Notes: generated from the letters alone by a model not told the origin. Numbered from the stretch's first letter, positions 21,803 through 30,861 are shown. The stretch: DNA of 30,919 nucleotides from an uncultured Erysipelotrichaceae bacterium (GCA_947385085.1 CANDJN010000027.1:1-30919); one strand, 5' to 3'. Made by a program: numbers and translations.

Positions 21803-22813
21803 ATGAGTATGTTGGAAATAAAGCACCTTTCTACGGAATTTACGACAGATAATGGTATCGTTCGTGCTGTGCGCGATGTATCATTACATTTGGATAAAGG
21901 TGAAGTATTGGGCATTGTCGGTGAATCCGGTTCCGGAAAAAGTCAGACGATGTTCTCCACGATGGGATTATTAAGCGCGAATGGTAAAGTTGTAGATGGC
22001 GAAATCTGGCTGAACGGTAAAAATATTTCGCCCTTGGCGTTCAAAGACAGCCGTGAATATGAAAAGACGATGGACGATATTCGCGGTAATGATATGGCAA
22101 TGATTTTCCAGGATCCGATGACCTTTTTAAATCCGGTATTGCGCATTGAAACGCAATTGATTGAACCGATTTTGAACCATCATCCGGAAATGGATAAAAA
22201 AGCAGCGGTTGAAAAAGCTATCGAATTGATGCGCAAGGTAGGTATACCTTCACCGGAAAACCGCATTCGTCAATATCCGTTCCAATTTTCCGGCGGTATG
22301 CGTCAGCGAATCATCATCGCGATTGCCTTGGCATGTGATCCCAAGGTGATCATTGCCGATGAACCGACTACGGCATTGGATGTGACAATTCAGGCACAGG
22401 TTTTGGAACTCGTCAGCAATCTAAAGGATGAAATTGATTCCAGTATTATTATGATTACCCACGATCTAGGTGTTGTGGCTTCCATATGTGATCGTATTGC
22501 GATTATGTATGGCGGTAAAATTGTAGAGACAGGAACGACGGATGAGATTTTCTATCACCCGAAACATCCTTATACAAAAGGTTTGTTATCGTGTATTACC
22601 AATCCTGAGGAAACGGAACGCAAAGAGCTGCATCCGATTCCCGGATCACCACCGGATTTGTTAAATATTTCCGATGGCTGTCCGTTTGCGGATCGCTGTG
22701 AGCACGCAATGAAAATATGTAAGATGAAAATGCCGGATCAAGAAACATTCAGCGCAACGCACATATGCTCCTGCTGGCTGAATCATCCAATGGCAGAAGG
22801 GAAGGGTGAGTAG
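21803..22813 (+). CDS. oppD: Oligopeptide ABC transporter ATPase, OppD/DppD type
   Basis: A 336-residue cytoplasmic ATPase. Walker A is GESGSGKS (about residues 39-46), the Q-loop MIFQDPMTFLNPV, the signature FSGGMRQR, Walker B VIIADEPTTALD and the switch His in ITHDLGVV. After about residue 255 comes the oligopeptide-type C-terminal extension with HPYTKGLLSCI and a cysteine cluster (CPFADRCEHAMKIC, then CSCW); such clusters bind an iron-sulfur centre in some studied homologues. GGAGGCGGATACA precedes the ATG. It forms the motor as a heterodimer with the next gene, whose TTG start lies two bases after this stop. Confidence 0.93.
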   Translation: MSMLEIKHLSTEFTTDNGIVRAVRDVSLHLDKGEVLGIVGESGSGKSQTMFSTMGLLSANGKVVDGEIWLNGKNISPLAFKDSREYEKTMDDIRGNDMAMIFQDPMTFLNPVLRIETQLIEPILNHHPEMDKKAAVEKAIELMRKVGIPSPENRIRQYPFQFSGGMRQRIIIAIALACDPKVIIADEPTTALDVTIQAQVLELVSNLKDEIDSSIIMITHDLGVVASICDRIAIMYGGKIVETGTTDEIFYHPKHPYTKGLLSCITNPEETERKELHPIPGSPPDLLNISDGCPFADRCEHAMKICKMKMPDQETFSATHICSCWLNHPMAEGKGE

Positions 22814-22815
22814 AT

Positions 22816-23787
22816 TTGAGTAATCCAATTCTAAAAGTAACGGATTTAAAGGTTCACTTTCCTGTCGCAGGCAGTGCATTTGGTAAAAAACAGGTCGTTA
22901 AGGCCGTAGATGGTTTGAATTTTGAAATTATGCCAGGTGAGACTTTCGGTCTGGTTGGTGAGAGTGGCTGTGGTAAGAGTACTACAGGGCGAGCAATCGT
23001 CAAAATCTATACACCGACCGCAGGAAAAGTTGAATTTGACGGTGAAGATATTACGAAGATCAAGGGCAAGGAATTATCCGAATTTCGCAAGAATGTTCAA
23101 ATGATCTTTCAGGATCCTTACGCAAGTTTGAATCCTCGTATGACTGTTGGTGAAATTATCCGTGAACCCATGGATATTCACAATATCTTTTCAACGAAGG
23201 AGGAGCGCGAAAACCGTGTTCGCGAGCTTCTGGAAATCGTTGGATTGAAGCCCGACCATATTCGTCGCTATCCGCACGAATTCTCTGGAGGTCAAAGACA
23301 GCGTATCGGCATTGCCAGAACGCTTGCCTTGAATCCGAAGTTCGTCGTATGCGATGAACCGATTTCCGCTTTGGATGTTTCCATTCAGGCACAGGTCATT
23401 AATCTGTTGGAAAACATTCAGGAGAAAATGGGAATTTCCTACTTATTTATCGCTCATGACCTGAGTATGGTAAAGCATATCTCAGATCGTATCGGCGTTA
23501 TGTATTTGGGAAACATGGTTGAGATTGGAGAGGCTGATGACGTTTATAACTCACCGCTTCATCCATACACGCAGGCGCTTTTATCAGCTGTGCCTATTCC
23601 TGATCCAAAAGTAGCCCGCCAGAAGAAACGAATCGTTTTAGAAGGTGAACTTCCCAGTCCGATTGATCCCCCAAGCGGCTGTGTCTTCCGTACTCGCTGT
23701 CCGAATGCGACAGAGCGCTGCGCGAAGGAAAAACCGCAAGCGGTCAAGGTCGGCAATCGATCCGTGGCTTGTTTCTTATATGAATAG
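22816..23787 (+). CDS. oppF: Oligopeptide ABC transporter ATPase, OppF/DppF type (TTG start)
   Basis: A 323-residue partner ATPase: Walker A GESGCGKS, Q-loop MIFQDPYASLNPRM, signature FSGGQRQRIGIAR, Walker B FVVCDEPISALD and switch His in FIAHDLSMV. The C-terminal extension has HPYTQALLSAVP and the cysteine pattern CVFRTRCPNATERC. The start is TTG at 22816, supported by AAGGGTGAG six bases before it and by homology beginning right there (SNPILKVTDLKVHF); no ATG lies in a suitable place. The weak start codon may lower its yield relative to OppD or rely on coupling, since it lies two bases after the oppD stop. Confidence 0.93.
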   Translation: MSNPILKVTDLKVHFPVAGSAFGKKQVVKAVDGLNFEIMPGETFGLVGESGCGKSTTGRAIVKIYTPTAGKVEFDGEDITKIKGKELSEFRKNVQMIFQDPYASLNPRMTVGEIIREPMDIHNIFSTKEERENRVRELLEIVGLKPDHIRRYPHEFSGGQRQRIGIARTLALNPKFVVCDEPISALDVSIQAQVINLLENIQEKMGISYLFIAHDLSMVKHISDRIGVMYLGNMVEIGEADDVYNSPLHPYTQALLSAVPIPDPKVARQKKRIVLEGELPSPIDPPSGCVFRTRCPNATERCAKEKPQAVKVGNRSVACFLYE

Positions 23788-23805
23788 GCGAAAGGAGAAA
23801 AAAAG

Positions 23806-25440
23806 ATGAAAAAGTTTTTGACTTTGGCTGCTTGTTCATTACTGGTTCTTTCCGGTTGCGGCGGAAACAGTGGTTCAAGTAGCGATGGAGTCTTGAGAGT
23901 TGGCGTCGGCGGAGATATTTCTCATTTAGACCCGGCAACAGCGGATGACTCTATCACGGCGAACATTCTTAACCAGACTTACGAAGGATTGTATACGTTG
24001 GATAAGGATGGCAATGCAGTTCCGAATTTGGCAACTGCCGATGCAGAGGTTTCTGAAGATGGTCTTACGTACACGGTTACGTTAAAAGACGGTGTAAAAT
24101 GGAGCGATGGCCAGGATTTGAAGGCAGAGGATTTCGTATACGCATGGAAGCGTGCGGCTGCGATCGGTAATGCCGATTCCTACTACTCCATGTTCATTAC
24201 TTCCAATATCAAGGGCGCTGTAGAAAGCGGCGAAGTTGACAATATGCCGGAATTCGGTGCTGTTGCGAAGGATGACAAGACGATTGAAATCACGTTGAAG
24301 CAGAGAACTCCGTACTTCCAGGCACTTTTGACGAATACGGTATTCTACCCTGTACGTAAAGATTTCGTTGAAGCCAATGGCGGCGATCCTAAGAGCAGCG
24401 AATGGAGCAACAATCCGGAAGCACCCGTATTGAGCGCATTCAAATTTACTTCCATCAACATTAAGGATGAAGTGGTATTGGCTAAAAATGATGGCTACTA
24501 TAATGCTGACAGCGTAAAACTGAGCGGTGTAAGCTTCAAGGTTATGCCGGATATGGATTCTCAGACAAACGCGTTCAAAACCGGCGATTTGGACTTTGCG
24601 ACTTCTGTCAATCGTGAAACTGCTTTAAACAGCGATTTGAAAGAGAATGTATACGTTATCGATCCGTTTGTATGCAACTACTTCGTATTGGTAAATGCCG
24701 GTAACGAAAATGATGAATCCAGCGATGCATTGAAAGCATTGAAGGATCCGGAAATCCGTAAAGCAATTTCTATGGGTATCGATCGTGCCGCTGTTCTGCA
24801 GGTATTAGGATACGGTGATTTGGCTTATGAATTGCACGGTCTTACGGCAAAAGGTATCCCGGGTGCAAACGGTGACTTCCGCGAAGAAGCAGATGCAGAA
24901 AGCCCGTTGGCAGCTACGGATGTAGAAGCAGCGAAAAAGATCATGGAATCCAAAGGCTACAGCGCTGACAAAATGCTGACGATCAAATACAGCTACAATG
25001 ACAACCAGATGCACAAGGATGTCGCACAGTCTATGCAGGCTTCTTTGAAAGAAGTTTATGTTAACCTTGAACTGGCTGCTGCTGAAAAAGAAGCATTCTT
25101 CGATGCACGTGACAAAGGTAACTTCGAATTGGCACGTCACGCTATGACAGCTGACTTCATCGATCCGATGGCTTATTTGTCTATGTACTATGGTGAAAAT
25201 CAGTCCGGTAATACGGTTGATGACAAGCACTATGAAGAATTGCTTGACAAAGCAAATGCTTTGGATGGCGCAGAGCGTATGAATGCATTGCATGAAGCAG
25301 AAAAATATCTGATTCAGGAACAGAATTATATCATTCCGTTGTTCGGATATTCTGAACCTTACCTGTTGAACAGCTCCGTTAAGGGAATCACTTCTTCACC
25401 GGAAGGTCACTACAGCTTGCATAACGCATATTTTGAATAG
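23806..25440 (+). CDS. oppA: Oligopeptide-binding lipoprotein, OppA type
   Basis: A 544-residue solute-binding protein of the SBP-bac-5 family. The N-terminal lipoprotein signal is KKFLTLAACSLLVLSGC, with C18 as the lipid-modified residue, followed by a Gly/Ser linker. The family signature region is ISHLDPATADDSITANIL with YEGLYTLDKDGNAVP; later landmarks are LKDGVKWSDGQDLKAEDFVYAWKR and the C-terminal ALHEAEKYLIQEQNYIIPLFGY. It should be anchored outside the membrane and deliver peptides to the OppB/C channel. AAAGGAG precedes the ATG. Being last in the operon it probably needs the highest expression, so a processed or separately stabilised transcript is possible; the hairpins just after it fit that. 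Confidence 0.93.
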   Translation: MKKFLTLAACSLLVLSGCGGNSGSSSDGVLRVGVGGDISHLDPATADDSITANILNQTYEGLYTLDKDGNAVPNLATADAEVSEDGLTYTVTLKDGVKWSDGQDLKAEDFVYAWKRAAAIGNADSYYSMFITSNIKGAVESGEVDNMPEFGAVAKDDKTIEITLKQRTPYFQALLTNTVFYPVRKDFVEANGGDPKSSEWSNNPEAPVLSAFKFTSINIKDEVVLAKNDGYYNADSVKLSGVSFKVMPDMDSQTNAFKTGDLDFATSVNRETALNSDLKENVYVIDPFVCNYFVLVNAGNENDESSDALKALKDPEIRKAISMGIDRAAVLQVLGYGDLAYELHGLTAKGIPGANGDFREEADAESPLAATDVEAAKKIMESKGYSADKMLTIKYSYNDNQMHKDVAQSMQASLKEVYVNLELAAAEKEAFFDARDKGNFELARHAMTADFIDPMAYLSMYYGENQSGNTVDDKHYEELLDKANALDGAERMNALHEAEKYLIQEQNYIIPLFGYSEPYLLNSSVKGITSSPEGHYSLHNAYFE

Positions 25441-25447
25441 AATTCCC

Positions 25448-25475
25448 ATTCTCATTCTCTTATGAGAATGAGAAT
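25448..25475 (+). repeat. Perfect 12-bp hairpin after oppA
   Basis: ATTCTCATTCTC (25448-25459), loop TTAT, GAGAATGAGAAT (25464-25475). No T-run follows, so it is more like a stabilising 3' hairpin or processing site than a terminator. Confidence 0.75.
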
Positions 25476-25489
25476 ATAAAACAGGGAAT

Positions 25490-25531
25490 ACACAACAGTT
25501 CTTTCAAGAGCTTGTTGTGTGTTCTTTGTTT
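25490..25531 (+). terminator. Probable terminator between the opp operon and the peptidase operon
   Basis: ACACAACA (25490-25497) pairs with TGTTGTGT (25513-25520), with inner CTT/AAG pairing; GTTCTTTGTTTC follows. The T-run is interrupted, so read-through into the downstream peptidase genes is plausible. No clear separate promoter was found for them. Confidence 0.55.
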
Positions 25532-25553
25532 CATGTTAAAGGAGGAATTAATC

Positions 25554-26768
25554 ATGTTTCAAATAAAGACAGTGAAAGAACAAGCCGCATTGCAGGATCA
25601 AATTCTGAAAGAGCGTTTGGATTTTTTGCTACCAAAGGTGATGGCAAACAGCGAAGCGGATGCATGGATCATCGCAAGCAAGGAATACCATGAGGATTTA
25701 CTATTTCCCTTATTGGTGCCGGCTTCCTATCTGACGGCACGAAGAATCACCATACTTGCCTTTGTGAAGGATCATGGTAAAATCCGGCGCTTTTCGATCA
25801 GCTTGCCGGACGAAGATCTGGAACAGTATTATGAGCCTTATTACGATTATCAAAAGGAGTCGCAGATTGAAGCATTGAATCGCTTATTCTGTGAGTTTGA
25901 TGTGCAGCACATCGCATGGAATACATCTGAGGACAGCGCCTTTGCGGATGGTTTAAGCAGCGGTCTTTACAAGCAATTTCAAAGAGAAATTGATGATTGC
26001 TATGTGGAGAAATTCATGGAGGATAAGCTGTTAGCGATCAAGCTCATGGAGATTCGCACGGAAACGGAAAAATCACTCTATCCACACGTGTTGGAAGCGG
26101 CATTCTCTGTGATTGAAGATACGTTCTCAAAAGCAAGCATCGTACCCGGTGTGACCACCTGTGCCGATTTAGAGTGGCATATGAAACAGAAAGTACAGGA
26201 TATGGGTCTCACCTTCTGGTTCTCGCCGACAATTGACTTACAAAGAGAAGGAGAAGGTCCACGCTATTACGGTGTGATTGAAAAAGGGGATCTTCTGCAC
26301 TGTGATTTTGGGATTCGCTATATGAATCTATGCACTGATACGCAGCGTAATGCTTATGTGGCAAAGGATGGAGAAACGCAGCTCCCTGAAAAAATTCGCA
26401 AGGGCTTTGCGGTAAACAATCGCTTCCAGGATATTGTCCGTGAAAATTTTGCCTTGGGACGTACTGGCAATGAGGTATTTACCGCAGCCATTACGCAGGC
26501 GAAAAAAGAGGGAATCAAGCCCTGTCTGTATTCTCATCCATGTAATGTATACGGGCATGGACCGGGAACGATCATGGGATTATATACCAATCAGAATGAA
26601 ATCCCGATTCGCGGTGATATCTGTTTAGATTATGATACGGTATTTGCACTGGAGTTGAACATACAATATGAGGATATGACCTTCTACAGTGAAGAAACCG
26701 TACTGTTTGATGAATCCGGCGTACACTTCTTGTATCCCGGCAGAGATGAAATCTATTGGATTCAATAA
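25554..26768 (+). CDS. M24-family metallopeptidase (aminopeptidase P-like), copy 1
   Basis: A 404-residue protein. About residues 1-170 form a creatinase-like N-terminal domain, and the rest a pita-bread M24 domain. The five metal ligands are present: D251 in HCDFG, D262 in CTDTQR, H335 in VYGHGPG (with H328 just before), E367 in ALELN and E380/E381 in SEETVLF. Members remove N-terminal residues from peptides, often Xaa-Pro, with two metal ions. AAAGGAGG suits the ATG at 25554; the frame is open back to 25512. No signal peptide, so it should be cytoplasmic and act on imported peptides. It is a paralogue of the second M24 gene downstream. Confidence 0.85.
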   Translation: MFQIKTVKEQAALQDQILKERLDFLLPKVMANSEADAWIIASKEYHEDLLFPLLVPASYLTARRITILAFVKDHGKIRRFSISLPDEDLEQYYEPYYDYQKESQIEALNRLFCEFDVQHIAWNTSEDSAFADGLSSGLYKQFQREIDDCYVEKFMEDKLLAIKLMEIRTETEKSLYPHVLEAAFSVIEDTFSKASIVPGVTTCADLEWHMKQKVQDMGLTFWFSPTIDLQREGEGPRYYGVIEKGDLLHCDFGIRYMNLCTDTQRNAYVAKDGETQLPEKIRKGFAVNNRFQDIVRENFALGRTGNEVFTAAITQAKKEGIKPCLYSHPCNVYGHGPGTIMGLYTNQNEIPIRGDICLDYDTVFALELNIQYEDMTFYSEETVLFDESGVHFLYPGRDEIYWIQ

Positions 26769-26779
26769 GGAGAAAATTT

Positions 26780-27346
26780 ATGAAAAAGGGAATTTTATTG
26801 ATTCTGTCCGGCGCCAGCAGTGTCGGCAAAGGAGCGATTCGCGATCTGCTTATGGCAGATGATGACTTCCATTTCTTTTATTCCATATCCATGACGACTC
26901 GTCCAAAACGCGAGAATGAAGTGGATGGCAAGGATTATTATTTTGTCGATTATGAAGCATTTGCACAAGCGGTGAGAAATAAGGATTTATTGGAATTCGC
27001 AGAATTTGACGGCTATTACTACGGTACTCCACGGCGTCAGGTGGATTTTCTATTAAACTCCGGTAAGAATGTACTGATTGAAGTGGAAGCGCAAGGAGTG
27101 GGACAGATTAAACTGAAGCACCCGGATGCGATTTCCGTATTCGTCATGCCGGAGAGTATCGAAGAATTAGAAAAACAGATTCATCTGCGTTATAACGATG
27201 AGGCAAATGCTCAGCGTCGTATCTCCAAGGCTAAAATGGAGATGGAATTGGCTCCTTTATTTGTACATCAAGTAAAGAATACGGACCCCAAACAAGCAGC
27301 GGAACAAATAAAAGACTTTGTTCAGAATACGATGGAAAAGGAGTAG
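26780..27346 (+). CDS. Divergent guanylate-kinase-like protein
   Basis: A 188-residue guanylate-kinase fold. The P-loop reads GASSVGKGAI (K17) where housekeeping Gmk has GPSGVGKGT. GMP-site residues are kept: S37, R41 and R44 in SMTTRPKRENEV, Y53, E72 and Y81 in EFAEFDGYYYGTP. The usual D-x-QG segment is EAQG. The LID, normally RL-RGRG-D, is IHLRYND and lacks both glycines and the first arginine, so ATP closure may be altered. GGAGAAAATTT precedes the ATG at 26780; an earlier in-frame ATG at 26756 overlaps the previous gene. It lies 11 bases after one peptidase gene and three before its paralogue. A GMP/GDP role or a different nucleotide substrate are both open. Confidence 0.8.
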   Translation: MKKGILLILSGASSVGKGAIRDLLMADDDFHFFYSISMTTRPKRENEVDGKDYYFVDYEAFAQAVRNKDLLEFAEFDGYYYGTPRRQVDFLLNSGKNVLIEVEAQGVGQIKLKHPDAISVFVMPESIEELEKQIHLRYNDEANAQRRISKAKMEMELAPLFVHQVKNTDPKQAAEQIKDFVQNTMEKE

Positions 27347-27349
27347 GTT

Positions 27350-28651
27350 ATGTTATTAAAAGAAAAGATCCTTCCCTACCGTAAACAGGTGGAGATCATC
27401 GATGGATGGTTGAAGAAACGTCTGGATACGGTGGTACCGATGATTATGGATCGCTGGGATCAGGATATGTGGATTGTGGCATGTGAGGAGTACAATGAAG
27501 ATCCGCTGCTGAAATCCATGACGCCCTGTGCCATGATGACAGCACGCAGAATTACTATTTTGGTTTTTTGCCGGGGTAAGAATGGTGTAGAGCGCTTTTC
27601 ATTGGCGCGTCCGCACATTGGTTTGGACGATTATTATGAATCGATCTGGACAAAGGCAACCGGTCAGGAATGGAATATTCAAAGTAACAGTCAGTACCAA
27701 AGCCCTGAAAAGGAAACGCAGATGGAATGCTTAGAGCGTTTGATTCTCATCAAACAGCCTCGCAGCATTGCCTTAAATGTATCGGATTCCTTTGCCTTCG
27801 GTGATGGTATCAGTCATCGCTTTTACAGTTTGATCAGCGGCATTGCCGATAAGCTGAATATTCCGATTGTACATGGCGACAAGCTATGTGTAAGCTGGCT
27901 GGAAACGCGCTTAGATGAAGAGCTTGCGGCATATCATGGCATTGTGGAAATTGCGCATGAAATTATTGATGAGGCTTTTTCATCACAAGTGATTTTACCC
28001 GGTGTTACGACCAATTTCGATGTGAAATACTGGATGATGCAGAAGGTTATTGATCTGGGCTTGATGCCGTGGTTTGATTTTGAGGTTTCGATCAAGCGTG
28101 AAGGAAAGCTGGAGTTTGAAGATCAAGAAATGACAATATTACCGGGCGATTTCCTGCATTGCGACGTCGGCTTGAATTATCTTGGCTTATGTACCGATAC
28201 ACAGGAGAATGCCTATGTGTTAAAGCCTGGTGAAACGGATGCTCCCGCCGGCTTAAAAGCAGGAATGAAGGTTGTTAACAGCCTTCAGGATATTGTTATG
28301 GCGAACTTTAAGGAAGGTCGCAGCGGCAATGAAATTCTTCGCTTATCACGTGAACAGGCGCAGGCAAAAGGAATTCGGCCTTGCATTTACACTCATCCGA
28401 TCGGCTATCATGGACACGGAGCCGGACCGACAATCGGTTTGTGGGACATGCAACAAGGAGTACCGGGATTACAGGGAACCTATCCGCTGTTTAACCGTAC
28501 ATTATATTCATTGGAACTGAATGCGACGATTAAATTGCCGGAATGGAATGATGATGATTTTGTCTTCCCTTTGGAAACGGATATCATCTTTATGAATGGA
28601 AAGGCGGAATTCGCACAAGAGCGGCAAACTGAATTCCATTTGATTCGTTGA
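27350..28651 (+). CDS. M24-family metallopeptidase (aminopeptidase P-like), copy 2
   Basis: A 433-residue paralogue of copy 1. The shared N-terminal pattern includes TARRITIL; the insertion around residues 100-125 (TKATGQEWNIQSNSQYQSP) accounts for most of the extra length. Metal ligands: D272 in HCDVG, D283 in CTDTQE, H356 in YHGHGAGP (H349 in THP just before), E389 in SLELN and E409 in FPLETD. So both copies look catalytically complete. AAAGGAG precedes the ATG. The next gene starts one base after its stop. Different specificity pockets are likely, given the diverged N-terminal domain, but cannot be named. Confidence 0.85.
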   Translation: MLLKEKILPYRKQVEIIDGWLKKRLDTVVPMIMDRWDQDMWIVACEEYNEDPLLKSMTPCAMMTARRITILVFCRGKNGVERFSLARPHIGLDDYYESIWTKATGQEWNIQSNSQYQSPEKETQMECLERLILIKQPRSIALNVSDSFAFGDGISHRFYSLISGIADKLNIPIVHGDKLCVSWLETRLDEELAAYHGIVEIAHEIIDEAFSSQVILPGVTTNFDVKYWMMQKVIDLGLMPWFDFEVSIKREGKLEFEDQEMTILPGDFLHCDVGLNYLGLCTDTQENAYVLKPGETDAPAGLKAGMKVVNSLQDIVMANFKEGRSGNEILRLSREQAQAKGIRPCIYTHPIGYHGHGAGPTIGLWDMQQGVPGLQGTYPLFNRTLYSLELNATIKLPEWNDDDFVFPLETDIIFMNGKAEFAQERQTEFHLIR

Positions 28652-28652
28652 T

Positions 28653-29546
28653 ATGCAGGAAGATATTAAAAAGGGGGCGCTCTATTTATTGGCTGCCTCC
28701 TTCCTTTTTTCCAGTATGCAGGCGACCTCTAAAGCATTGTATTACATCTCCAGCTTTGAGCGCACCTTTTACTTTTCTTCTGTTGCGGCAATTCTATTCT
28801 TTTTTGTCTGTCGTTACCGGAAGGAACCGCTGATGGGAAAACGACCCGATCTTTTATTTATGCGGGCGCTATTTGGCTTTGTATCCACTATTTTTGTGTT
28901 TTTGTCTTCGACAAGGGATTTTCCTATAGCGAATGTTTCCCTGTTAAGCTCCACTTCGACGATTTTTGCCTTGTTGGCGGCCTGTCTATGGTTGAAGGAA
29001 AAGATCACGAGGGGACAGCTAGTCGCGTTGGCTTTAGCGTTTATCGGTGTCATTGCGATTCTACAGCCATCTCCCACCGGCATTGAACTGCCGGCTGTTT
29101 ATGGCTTGTTGGGAGGAATGCTGGCTGGAATGGCCTATACGGTGGTACGGAGGCTTAAGGATGATGCTTCGCCCTATTCTATGACCTTTTTCTTTATGGC
29201 CTTTTCGGCATTGGCTTCGTTACCGATTGTCATGGTTCAAGGTTTTACTGTGCTTCATGCAAAAGAAATCGGGTTATTAATCTTTATGGGAATATGCATG
29301 TCCTTGGGTCAGCTTTTGTTAAGCTATGCTTATCAATATGCCCCTTCGACTAAGATTAGTGTTTATTTATATTCGCAAAATCTTTTTGCTTTTTTGATCG
29401 GCATTACAGTGTTTCATGAGCTTCCCGATGTGATTTCCATTTTGGGTGGTATCATCTTGATCACAGCTGGAGTATTGAATTTTTATGAAGTAAGGAAGGA
29501 AGCAAAGTATGAAAGAAAAGATGAAGAAAGAATTTCAGAGCTTTGA
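28653..29546 (+). CDS. EamA/DMT-family membrane transporter
   Basis: A 297-residue membrane protein with ten predicted helices in two EamA repeats (first ends near ALAFIGVIAILQPSP, second near IISILGGIILITAGVLNF type sequence) and a charged cytoplasmic tail. Members export amino acids, metabolites or drugs; the substrate cannot be read from sequence. Its ATG comes one base after the preceding stop and has no good ribosome site, so translation is probably coupled to the peptidase gene. The last 38 bases overlap the aminotransferase gene. Position after peptide import and peptidase genes fits export of surplus amino acids (inference). Confidence 0.85.
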   Translation: MQEDIKKGALYLLAASFLFSSMQATSKALYYISSFERTFYFSSVAAILFFFVCRYRKEPLMGKRPDLLFMRALFGFVSTIFVFLSSTRDFPIANVSLLSSTSTIFALLAACLWLKEKITRGQLVALALAFIGVIAILQPSPTGIELPAVYGLLGGMLAGMAYTVVRRLKDDASPYSMTFFFMAFSALASLPIVMVQGFTVLHAKEIGLLIFMGICMSLGQLLLSYAYQYAPSTKISVYLYSQNLFAFLIGITVFHELPDVISILGGIILITAGVLNFYEVRKEAKYERKDEERISEL

Positions 29547-30708
29547 AGGCGGCTTATTTGGCGATGTGGAAAAAGCCGACGTCGGTGATTCTTATCAAAA
29601 GCTGGGTGAGCAGGGCGTTGCCTTAATGGGATGGGCGGATCCGTTTACTCCCGATTTCAGTCTTCCTAAGCATGTGCTGGATAAAACTCTGGAAGCAGTT
29701 TGCTCTCCGTTGTCGGCACATTATACTGCGCCTGTCGGCAATCCCGATCTAAAAGAGTTGATTGCGGAAAAATGCAAGAAGTTCAATCACCTGGATTTAG
29801 ATCCACAGCGCAATATCATCATTACCCCCGGAAGCGACAGCGCGCTATTTTTTGCCATGTTTCCTTTTATCGAGAAGGGTGATGAAGTGATGATTCCTTC
29901 TCCCAGTTATCCGAATAATTTCACCAATGTAAAGATGATGCAGGGAAAGGTGATTCCCATTCCGTTGTATGCCGAGGATGGCTATCAGCTGCGAATTGAG
30001 GAAATGGAATCACGTGTTACCGCTAAAACCAAAATGGTTGTTTTAACGCATCCCAACAATCCGACAACGACAGTTTATAACCGTAAATCATTGGAGGATT
30101 TAAGCGCCTTTGTGCAGAAACATGATCTGATTCTCGTCTGTGATCAAGCCTTTGAGGATTTCACCTTTGAGAATGAAATGATTACCCCGGCATCGTTACC
30201 AGGCATGATGGAGCGCACCATTACCGTATGCAGCGTGTCGAAGGGAATGGGACTCAGCGGCTATCGGGTTGCCTACATCATAGCGGATGATAAGGTGATG
30301 GATGTCATGTATGGCTGTGCGGTCAGTGTGATCGGCGCAACGAATACGATTTCTCAGGTGGCAGTCATGGAAGCATTTAAGGATCCGTCCTTTATGGATG
30401 TTTTTGCGAAATCCTATGATATTCGCAGACACGCGGCTTATGAAATCTTGAATCAGGTACCGAAAGTTAATGTTCAGTTGCCCCAATCAGGCTTCCTGTG
30501 CTGGGTTGATGTATCCCGATTAGGCAATAGTTCAGATATTTGTGCCTATTTGATCAAGGAAGCAAAGGTCGCTCTCAATGATGGAATCAATTATGGCCCC
30601 GGCGGGGAAGGTCATCTGCGCATTGTATTGGGAGTGTATGAAGATGATAAGAAAGTCATTGATGCGTTACATCGCATGGCTAATGCACTGCGCAATTATT
30701 GTGCATAA
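29509..30708 (+). CDS. PLP-dependent class I/II aminotransferase
   Basis: A 399-residue fold-type I enzyme. Landmarks: SAHYTAPVGNPDLKELIA near residues 68-85, ITPGSDSALFFAM at the cofactor phosphate site, the substrate-site motif THPNNPTTTVY, the pyridine-binding Asp in VCDQAFEDF, the Schiff-base lysine K245 in SVSKGMGLSGYRVAYI, and LRIVLGV near the C terminus with the carboxylate-binding Arg. It transfers amino groups between an amino acid and a 2-oxo acid in the cytoplasm; the amino acid is not identifiable. AAGGAAGG precedes the ATG at 29509; a second ATG at 29521 is possible. The gene overlaps the transporter gene by 38 bases and ends the operon. Confidence 0.88.
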   Translation: MKEKMKKEFQSFEGGLFGDVEKADVGDSYQKLGEQGVALMGWADPFTPDFSLPKHVLDKTLEAVCSPLSAHYTAPVGNPDLKELIAEKCKKFNHLDLDPQRNIIITPGSDSALFFAMFPFIEKGDEVMIPSPSYPNNFTNVKMMQGKVIPIPLYAEDGYQLRIEEMESRVTAKTKMVVLTHPNNPTTTVYNRKSLEDLSAFVQKHDLILVCDQAFEDFTFENEMITPASLPGMMERTITVCSVSKGMGLSGYRVAYIIADDKVMDVMYGCAVSVIGATNTISQVAVMEAFKDPSFMDVFAKSYDIRRHAAYEILNQVPKVNVQLPQSGFLCWVDVSRLGNSSDICAYLIKEAKVALNDGINYGPGGEGHLRIVLGVYEDDKKVIDALHRMANALRNYCA

Positions 30709-30719
30709 GTAAAGAACTA

Positions 30720-30748
30720 GCTGTACTATTTATTGTGCAGCATTTTTT
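30720..30748 (+). terminator. Terminator of the peptidase-aminotransferase operon
   Basis: GCTGTAC (30720-30726) pairs with GTGCAGC (30735-30741), one G-U pair, loop of eight, then A and six T's (30743-30748). Confidence 0.8.
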
Positions 30749-30861
30749 ATCAGCAAGCTTATAAAGACATGAGAATGAATAAGAAATTATTTGTTTAAGA
30801 GAGTAATAGTAAGAATATTATGTATTTAATTGAATGATGATGCATCGCTATGTATTATCTG

